Below, piece by piece: positions 1-3,765 of a stretch of 5,345 bases of DNA. The notes under the pieces were generated by a model that was not told the DNA's origin, ran no database searches, and worked only from the letters and a program-made list of their open reading frames with translations. The translations under genes were made by a program, and so were the position numbers. Origin of the DNA: Coleofasciculus sp. S288 (GTDB lineage: Bacteria; Cyanobacteriota; Cyanobacteriia; Cyanobacteriales; Coleofasciculaceae). The DNA is taken from the NCBI GenBank assembly GCA_020216575.1, contig JAIUYC010000377.1:1-5345 (forward strand). The letters are read 5' to 3'. Every line of letters begins with the position of its first letter. The first letter of the stretch is position 1.

Positions 1-8
1 CCCTAAAT

Positions 9-25
9 CCCCCTTAAAAAGGGGG
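9..25. repeat. C-rich/G-rich palindromic repeat, hairpin 1
   Basis: Arms CCCCCTT (9-15) and AAGGGGG (19-25) enclose an AAA loop, preceded by CCCTAAAT and followed by GACTTT. I recognise this as the style of dispersed palindrome that is very common between genes in filamentous cyanobacteria. The inverted repeat is seen directly; the family assignment is from general familiarity. It may act as a transcript end for whatever lies upstream of the window. Confidence 0.75.
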
Positions 26-70
26 ACTTTCAAGAGATTTTCGATTTTCCTCCCGTGATGTTAATGGCAA

Positions 71-110
71 AGCCTCTTGCAGGCTTCCCCTTTTTTAAGG
101 GGAAAAGGCT
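71..110. repeat. C-rich/G-rich palindromic repeat, hairpin 2
   Basis: Arms TTCCCCTT (85-92) and AAGGGGAA (97-104) enclose a TTTT loop. Outer AGCCT (71-75) can also pair with AGGCT (106-110). With the hairpin at 9-25 it forms a repeat block of about 110 nt upstream of the precursor gene. A similar pair of C-rich hairpins lies downstream of that gene at 830-884. Confidence 0.65.
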
Positions 111-162
111 TATCCATATTTTTTTATAAATTAACAAGACTTACGCAGAGGCATTAGATATG

Positions 163-174
163 GAGTATATACTC
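163..174. promoter_or_regulatory. 12-bp perfect palindrome, possible operator
   Basis: GAGTATATACTC is its own reverse complement, about 190 bp before the precursor start codon. It could be a binding site for a dimeric regulator, but AT-rich palindromes of this size also occur by chance. No second copy was noticed in the window. Confidence 0.25.
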
Positions 175-256
175 AGCCTATAATTTATGGCATTATTGCT
201 TTACTAAATCTTGCGGTTGTAAGGAAACTTAAACAAAAACTATCTAAAAAAGAAGT

Positions 257-281
257 CCTGAACTTTTCTGAGTTTTTCTGA
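257..281 (+). promoter_or_regulatory. Phased CTGA direct repeat, copy 1 (candidate activator site)
   Basis: CTGA occurs three times at exact 10-bp spacing (258, 268, 278), each followed by a T-rich spacer. The array ends one base before a TTGACA hexamer. Nearly the same 25-nt element (21 of 25 identical) recurs at 3534-3558, before the metallo-beta-lactamase-fold gene. Helical phasing, position against a -35-like box, and duplication before two genes of one cluster suggest a shared regulator site. No regulator is identified. Confidence 0.45.
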
Positions 282-282
282 A

Positions 283-313
283 TTGACAAGATTAGCTTTT
301 ACAGAGTTAGATA
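283..313 (+). promoter_or_regulatory. Candidate promoter of the precursor gene
   Basis: A perfect TTGACA -35 hexamer lies at 283-288. The -10 is weak: TTAGAT (307-312, spacing 18) or TAGATA (308-313, spacing 19). The poor -10 together with the phased repeat directly upstream would fit an activator-dependent promoter. Transcription would start near 318-322, giving a leader of about 45 nt that contains a small A-loop hairpin, AGTTG (319-323) with CAACT (332-336). Confidence 0.4.
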
Positions 314-352
314 AAGAGAGTTGAAAAAAAACAACTATCTACTCCAAATACT

Positions 353-356
353 GAGG
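353..356 (+). promoter_or_regulatory. Ribosome binding site of the precursor gene
   Basis: GAGG sits 8 nt before the ATG at 365, a good spacing, and supports that start codon. It is the clearest Shine-Dalgarno among the four genes, which suits a precursor that must be made in large amounts. Confidence 0.6.
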
Positions 357-364
357 TAAAAAAA

Positions 365-688
365 ATGAGTGTTGAATCTTTACAAGAGTTTGTTTCAAGG
401 GTAGAAGGAGATTCATCTCTACAGCAGGAACTTGAGACTGCTGTGGCAGGGAAAGACGGTTTAGCTGCAAGCCAAGCCGTATCTGAATTGGGAGCTAAGC
501 ATGGTTATTCCTTCACCGCAGAAGAAGCAGAAGTAGGGCGCAAAGCTGTGTTAGCAGAAGAATCAGGTGAGCTGAGTGAAGGTGAGTTAGAGTCTGTCGC
601 TGGTGGCTTCTTCAGCATTGGTGGTGGATTCCAGGTCAGCACTCCATTCTTCCGAGCTGGTGGTTCTGCAAACGTCGGGGGCTGGTAA
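365..688 (+). CDS. Nif11-type RiPP precursor peptide, Cys-free core
   Basis: This 107-residue protein is probably the substrate of the three enzymes downstream. Residues 1-81 read as a Nif11-family leader: an N-terminal amphipathic MSVESLQEFV segment, a central GYSFTAEEA motif (47-55), and SEGELESVAGG (71-81), the usual Nif11 end with a double-Gly cleavage site. Cleavage after G81 leaves a 26-residue core of two 13-residue halves, FFSIGGGFQVSTP (82-94) and FFRAGGSANVGGW (95-107). There is no Cys in the whole protein, so lanthionines and thiazolines are excluded. The core has five Phe, four Ser/Thr, one Arg, one Asn and a C-terminal Trp, and no Tyr; the only Tyr is leader Y48. The start has a good Shine-Dalgarno. 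The leader class is secure; the fate of the core is inference. A C39-type protease/exporter would be expected to cut at the GG but is not in the window. Confidence 0.9.
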   Translation: MSVESLQEFVSRVEGDSSLQQELETAVAGKDGLAASQAVSELGAKHGYSFTAEEAEVGRKAVLAEESGELSEGELESVAGGFFSIGGGFQVSTPFFRAGGSANVGGW

Positions 689-690
689 TT

Positions 691-711
691 TAAGTAGCGA
701 TTCGCTGCTTA
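691..711 (+). other. Hairpin just after the precursor stop codon
   Basis: TAAGTAGC (691-698) pairs with GCTGCTTA (704-711), with one G-U pair and a GATTC loop, starting 3 nt after the stop. No T-tract follows, so it is more likely an mRNA-stabilising or processing hairpin at the precursor 3' end than a terminator. Confidence 0.4.
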
Positions 712-726
712 GTTTAAGCTAGCAGA

Positions 727-784
727 AAAATTTACTCGCCTCCATCAAATTAGGTTTAAAACAGGGTGTAGGCGAGTTTATTTT
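727..784 (+). terminator. Candidate intrinsic terminator between precursor and enzyme genes
   Basis: ACTCGCCT (734-741) pairs perfectly with AGGCGAGT (770-777), and TTTATTTT follows directly. The stem extends inward after one mismatch (CATC 743-746 with GGTG 765-768), leaving an 18-nt loop. It extends outward across a 2x2 TT/TT internal loop by pairing AAAAT (727-731) with ATTTT (780-784). The T-tract is interrupted by one A. It would end or reduce transcription about 90 nt after the precursor, giving more precursor than enzyme mRNA. Confidence 0.5.
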
Positions 785-829
785 AATGGGACCATCTCGT
801 TTTTGCATAAAGAGAAAACCCCACCCTAG

Positions 830-852
830 CCCTCCCCTTATTAAGGGGAGGG
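830..852. repeat. C-rich/G-rich palindromic repeat, hairpin 3
   Basis: Eleven-base perfect arms, CCCTCCCCTTA (830-840) and TAAGGGGAGGG (842-852), flank a single T. AACCCCACCCTAG precedes it, another sequence style I associate with dispersed cyanobacterial intergenic repeats. A short minus-strand reading frame across this region is a product of the repeat, not a gene. Confidence 0.75.
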
Positions 853-867
853 AATAAAAATGATTTT

Positions 868-884
868 CCCCCTTGATAAGGGGG
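868..884. repeat. C-rich/G-rich palindromic repeat, hairpin 4
   Basis: CCCCCTT (868-874) and AAGGGGG (878-884) enclose GAT; TTTT before and AAAA after add to the pairing. The arms are identical to those of the hairpin at 9-25, so the precursor gene lies between two copies of the same 7-nt-arm palindrome. Confidence 0.7.
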
Positions 885-897
885 TAAAAAATGTGAA

Positions 898-926
898 TTG
901 ACAAATTCGGGATGCTCTCATTTTAA
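898..926 (+). promoter_or_regulatory. Weak candidate promoter for the enzyme genes
   Basis: TTGACA at 898-903 lies within TGAATTGACAA (894-904), an 11-nt exact match to the -35 region of the precursor promoter (279-289). The best -10 at 17-nt spacing is TTTTAA (921-926), which is poor, and the phased CTGA array is absent. If the hairpin at 727-784 terminates transcription, a promoter is needed about here. Confidence 0.25.
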
Positions 927-949
927 GGCGTAGTGATAGAACGGGTAAA

Positions 950-1010
950 AGGAGTGAAGAGTGAATTCAACCGTCTACTTCTTCCATAACTTTAGTCAAA
1001 GATATTGATG
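950..1010 (+). promoter_or_regulatory. Strong Shine-Dalgarno feeding a TGATG coupling junction
   Basis: AGGAG (950-954) lies 6 nt before a GTG at 961, but 53 nt before the flavoenzyme ATG at 1008, too far to serve it directly. No good Shine-Dalgarno lies just before 1008. The short frame from 961 ends in TGA (1006-1008), which overlaps that ATG by one base. This layout suggests translational coupling. Confidence 0.45.
961..1008 (+). CDS. 15-codon upstream ORF coupled to the flavoenzyme gene
   Basis: GTG start, well placed after AGGAG, encoding MNSTVYFFHNFSQRY and ending in TGA at 1006-1008. The stop overlaps the ATG of the next gene as TGATG, the classic reinitiation arrangement. No known peptide is recognised. 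It may be only a ribosome-delivery device, or it may sense amino acid supply through its aromatic codons (Y6, F7, F8, F11, Y15), although no obvious alternative RNA hairpins were seen. The frame could also be chance. If it is not translated, the flavoenzyme would start from a weak site. Confidence 0.35.
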   Translation: MNSTVYFFHNFSQRY

Positions 1011-2528
1011 GATGTACTAAATGCTTGGCAAGATATTCTGGGTTCAGAAAATGTCTTAACAGACGCAGTAGCCCTCCAAGCCGCTAAAACGGCAACGTTT
1101 GCCACAACACAGCGAGTTCTCGCTGTGATTCGACCGGATAATCTTCAAGACGTTCAAGCCTGCGTCAGAATTGCTAATCAATACAAAACCCCTATTTATC
1201 CCGTCAGTTGTGGTAAAAATTGGGGTCTAGGTTCCCGAGTACCCGTCCAAGATAATTGCGTAATTTTAGAATTAAACCGACTCAACCGAATTGTAGACTA
1301 TAACGAAAAGCTTGCTTATATTACCGTAGAACCTGGCGTTACCTTTCGTCAAGTTTATGAATACCTGCGCGAGCAAAAGTCAAATTTATTCATATCCGTA
1401 ATAGGCGGTTCTCCCAACTCCAGCGTCGTAGGAAATACCCTAGAAAGAGGGGATGGCATTGGTCCTTATGGAGATAGGCTCACCTATGTTTGTGGGTTTG
1501 AGGTCGTCTTGCCTACAGGGGAATGCATTCATACAGGATTTGGTCGTTTCGCTAACGCCCAAACCACTTCGGTTAGTCGTTGGGGAGTCGGTCCCTATCT
1601 GGATGGTATCTTCACTCAATCTAACCTAGGGATAGTCACCAAATTGACCATGTGGCTCATGCCTATCCCCAAATATTTCCAGACGTTCACCTGCGTTATT
1701 CAAGATGGCTCTCGTCTTGCCAACGTAGTCGATACCGTTCAAAGGCTGGTTTTGCAGGAAACGTTAAAGAGTAACAGTTTTAGCTTTTGGAATTGCTACA
1801 AATTCTTAGCCAGACAGGGGCAATATCCTTGGAAAGTCATGGCTGGAAAGACTCCTCTATCTTTAAAAGACTTGAAAGGGGTCGAACCGTGGTTGGGAAG
1901 TGGCGCTTTATACTCAGCTAGTCGAGAACAAGGTTTAGCGGAACGGCAGGTCATTGAAGAAGCTTTAAAAGGACAAGTCGAACAACTAATTTTTACAGAT
2001 TCAGAGAGTTACAGTGGCTTATTCAACGAGAGTCTCTTTATCGGTGTCCCCAGCGACACAAATATTAAAAGCACGTATTGGAGAAAGAAAATTAAAATAC
2101 CCTCATCGCTGAACCCGGATCGAGATAGGTGCGGTGTCTTCTGGCTTTGCCCAGTTTTCCCCTTTGATGGTCAGCTAATTGCAGAGATTGTGCCAGTCCT
2201 AGAGTCAATTATCAAATCCTATCAGTTCGAGCCGAATATTGCGATCAACTGCACCTCAGGCAGGAGCCTCCACATGTTTATTGCCCTGATGTACGATAGA
2301 GACGTGGAGGGAGAAGATCGACTGGCAATGGAGTGCTATGACAGCTTACTTCAACGATTGATCCAACAAGGGTATATTCCTTATCGCTTAGGCATTCAAT
2401 CCATGAACGCCCTGCCAGCGGCGCAGGATGATTATGGGAAATTAATCAGAACTCTGAAGCAAGGACTCGATCCAAATAATATACTGGCTCCCGGTCGATA
2501 CGATTTTAGAAGCGACTGGTCTGACTAA
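1008..2528 (+). CDS. VAO/PCMH-family FAD-linked oxidase (4-cresol dehydrogenase type)
   Basis: A 506-residue flavoenzyme. An FAD-binding PCMH-type domain covers about residues 30-225 and a VAO-type C-terminal domain the rest. Visible motifs (ATG numbering) are the pyrophosphate loop SCGKNWGLG (67-75), GGSPNSSVVGN (133-143), ERGDGIGPYGDR (146-157) with a likely active-site Asp156, CGFEVVLPTGE (162-172), FTQSNLGIVTKLT (202-214), a YRLG stretch near the catalytic Tyr/Arg region of VAO, and the terminal LDPNNILAPGRY. Length and motifs match bacterial vanillyl alcohol oxidase and 4-cresol dehydrogenase relatives. These oxidise para-substituted phenols by hydride transfer to FAD, but the core here has no Tyr, so the substrate is unknown. 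The ATG at 1008 is preferred over TTG at 1005; an in-frame TAG at 993 rules out earlier starts. The residue carrying covalent FAD, if any, was not identified. The fold is confident; a RiPP role rests on context. Confidence 0.85.
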   Translation: MDVLNAWQDILGSENVLTDAVALQAAKTATFATTQRVLAVIRPDNLQDVQACVRIANQYKTPIYPVSCGKNWGLGSRVPVQDNCVILELNRLNRIVDYNEKLAYITVEPGVTFRQVYEYLREQKSNLFISVIGGSPNSSVVGNTLERGDGIGPYGDRLTYVCGFEVVLPTGECIHTGFGRFANAQTTSVSRWGVGPYLDGIFTQSNLGIVTKLTMWLMPIPKYFQTFTCVIQDGSRLANVVDTVQRLVLQETLKSNSFSFWNCYKFLARQGQYPWKVMAGKTPLSLKDLKGVEPWLGSGALYSASREQGLAERQVIEEALKGQVEQLIFTDSESYSGLFNESLFIGVPSDTNIKSTYWRKKIKIPSSLNPDRDRCGVFWLCPVFPFDGQLIAEIVPVLESIIKSYQFEPNIAINCTSGRSLHMFIALMYDRDVEGEDRLAMECYDSLLQRLIQQGYIPYRLGIQSMNALPAAQDDYGKLIRTLKQGLDPNNILAPGRYDFRSDWSD

Positions 2529-2607
2529 GCTGTCGTGAGTTTAAATCACATATTGTCTGTTCCCTATTCCCTTTCACCAATTCCTCATACCCTTTTAAAT
2601 GCTGAAC

Positions 2608-2617
2608 AGCTTAAGCT
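2608..2617. other. 10-bp palindrome before the prenyltransferase gene
   Basis: AGCTTAAGCT is a perfect palindrome in the 113-nt gap between the flavoenzyme and prenyltransferase genes. The gap has no terminator and no clear promoter, so the two genes are probably cotranscribed. The palindrome may be chance. Confidence 0.2.
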
Positions 2618-2641
2618 CAACCCTTTAAGACAGATACTCCC

Positions 2642-3502
2642 ATGAAGAATGTAGTGTTAGATTGCGACAAGAACATAACCTGTATTGCTGCGCATAACGA
2701 TGCTTTCCAAATCGAAAATCTGTTTCCACTGGAACTCTTTACAAACCTTGTGCAAAAGGCAGACGATTGTACAATTGAGTGTTCCTGCAAGATTGAAGGG
2801 GAAAAGCTTTATCCAGCCCGTTTTAACCTCTGGTTTCACAACAATAGGCGTGTGGAACAAATCAGTGCAGTACTCGACTTCTTCGGCACTGTGGAAGCGC
2901 AAGCTGGGGTGAAGTTTGATTATGAGCTGTTCCAGCAATTTTATGACGCTCGCTTTGACTGGAGCAAAGTAAAAAAGTTGATCACTGGGGTAGATCTGAG
3001 AGAAGAGCTGTCTGCTTCGCGGTTGAAAATCTGGTTTATTATTGAGAGCTACCCGGAAAAGCTGGAAACAGCAATTCGCCTGCATGGCGAAAGCGAAGAT
3101 TTGCGATCGCTAATTGTTCATGATGAGTTGCTGCTGGGGTTTGATTTTTACCTGGATGGTCGCAGTGGCATCAAGGTGTATCCTGACATTAAGCAAGACG
3201 AATTTCAGCAAGCTGACGTGCAGCAAAGGTTGAAAAGAGCGTTGTCGCTGCCTGCTTTGCAGTTGCTAGAAACTTGCTGGTGGCTTCACGTTTCGTTTGC
3301 TAAAGAGGGTCAAGATAAGATTTTACATTACCACCCCTTCAATCCCAACCACTTTATCGAGCAATATTTGGGAAATGAAATGGCAGGCCAAATCCACAAC
3401 CATTACCGAAAAAAACGAGTCCTCGATATGGTTATCTCACTACGAGAACGGGAATTGCTTGAGGGGTCAATTCAGAACTTGAACCTATACTATATGCAGT
3501 GA
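2642..3502 (+). CDS. Peptide prenyltransferase, LynF/TruF/PatF (ABBA) family
   Basis: This 286-residue protein reads along its whole length like the cyanobactin prenyltransferases (LynF, TruF, PatF, PagF, KgpF; usually about 290-310 residues). Recognisable stretches are AFQIENLFPLELF (21-33), CSCKIEGEKLYPARFNLWF (47-65, with the conserved Lys/Glu and an Arg at 60), a GVDLREEL-SASRLKI-SYPEKL run (117-141), GFDFYLDGRSGIKVY (166-180), and a C-terminal NLNLYY (279-284). The family adopts the ABBA barrel and transfers a prenyl group, usually dimethylallyl, without metal-binding DDxxD motifs. Different members modify Tyr, Ser, Thr, Trp, Arg, His or peptide termini, so the acceptor cannot be read from family membership. 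The nearby core offers a C-terminal Trp, four Ser/Thr and an Arg. The gene lacks a clear Shine-Dalgarno, and no cyanobactin protease or YcaO gene is nearby. Family assignment is confident; use on the Nif11 core is inference. Confidence 0.88.
   Translation: MKNVVLDCDKNITCIAAHNDAFQIENLFPLELFTNLVQKADDCTIECSCKIEGEKLYPARFNLWFHNNRRVEQISAVLDFFGTVEAQAGVKFDYELFQQFYDARFDWSKVKKLITGVDLREELSASRLKIWFIIESYPEKLETAIRLHGESEDLRSLIVHDELLLGFDFYLDGRSGIKVYPDIKQDEFQQADVQQRLKRALSLPALQLLETCWWLHVSFAKEGQDKILHYHPFNPNHFIEQYLGNEMAGQIHNHYRKKRVLDMVISLRERELLEGSIQNLNLYYMQ
3103..3110. repeat. HIP1 octamer
   Basis: GCGATCGC, the highly iterated palindrome of cyanobacterial genomes, here inside the prenyltransferase gene. It supports a cyanobacterial origin and argues against recent transfer from another phylum. 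Confidence 0.85.
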
Positions 3503-3533
3503 CGGGAATTCTGGGCTCTACCCGGGTAAAATA

Positions 3534-3558
3534 CCTGAACAAAACTGAGTTTTTCTGA
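3534..3558 (+). promoter_or_regulatory. Phased CTGA direct repeat, copy 2
   Basis: CCTGAAC, four A residues, then CTGAGTTTTTCTGA match the element at 257-281 except for the four-base spacer. CTGA starts at 3535, 3545 and 3555, again at 10-bp spacing. It lies 32 nt after the prenyltransferase stop and about 230 nt before the last gene, so it would drive that gene separately under the same control as the precursor. Confidence 0.45.
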
Positions 3559-3559
3559 G

Positions 3560-3588
3560 TAGACTTTTTAGTAGCTTGCGAGTAAAGT
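3560..3588 (+). promoter_or_regulatory. Candidate promoter of the CmlA-like gene
   Basis: TAGACT (3560-3565, 4 of 6 to TTGACA) and TAAAGT (3583-3588, 4 of 6 to TATAAT) are 17 nt apart. They sit in the same position relative to the CTGA array as the precursor promoter. The long untranslated leader this implies, about 170 nt, contains the hairpin at 3620-3656. Confidence 0.3.
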
Positions 3589-3619
3589 CAAGAATACTTG
3601 TTATTTTCGCCATCCGTCT

Positions 3620-3656
3620 GAGTCCTGCCACAGTCAGGACTTTAAACTCGGGACTC
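3620..3656 (+). other. Hairpin with two alternative pairings in the 5' leader
   Basis: AGTCCTG (3621-3627) pairs with CAGGACT (3635-3641) around a 7-nt loop. The same GAGTCC (3620-3625) can instead pair with GGACTC (3651-3656). The two pairings exclude each other, as in attenuators, but no T-tract follows, so termination is unlikely. It does not match a riboswitch I know. Confidence 0.3.
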
Positions 3657-3698
3657 CCTTAGTGAATCCATTGCAAGAGCTTCCCCTAATCCCTGGAT

Positions 3699-3706
3699 GC
3701 GATCGC
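3699..3706. repeat. HIP1 octamer
   Basis: A second full GCGATCGC, intergenic, about 60 bp before the last gene. Partial forms (CGATCG with one flanking mismatch) also occur inside the last gene. Confidence 0.85.
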
Positions 3707-3765
3707 CTTTTCCAAAAATCTTTACATTACATTATTTAAATCTTAACCAACCTGAAGTGAGTTAA

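Noticed and set aside
1..364. CRISPR array or tRNA in the upstream region
   Set aside because: There are no regularly spaced identical repeats with unique spacers and no cloverleaf; the repeats are simple C-rich hairpins.
365..688. Lanthipeptide or azole-type Nif11 product
   Set aside because: The precursor contains no Cys, and no LanM or YcaO gene is in the window.
719..904. 61-residue minus-strand reading frame
   Set aside because: It runs across the terminator-like hairpin and two C-rich palindromes, the product is low-complexity, and there is no Shine-Dalgarno or family resemblance.
1005..1007. TTG as the start of the flavoenzyme gene
   Set aside because: The ATG directly after it (1008) overlaps the upstream stop as TGATG and is the better start; the difference is one residue.
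2657..3085. 142-residue minus-strand reading frame
   Set aside because: It lies entirely opposite the well-supported prenyltransferase gene and resembles no family.
2685..3482. Two + strand frames (2685-2912 and 3297-3482) inside the prenyltransferase gene
   Set aside because: They overlap a clear gene in another frame and show no recognisable features.
2642..3502. Ordinary cyanobactin cluster
   Set aside because: The precursor has a Nif11 leader with a double-Gly site rather than a PatE-type leader, and no PatA, PatG or YcaO-type gene is visible.
3103..3706. HIP1 sites as operators
   Set aside because: HIP1 is scattered throughout cyanobacterial genomes, so two copies here need no local regulatory role.
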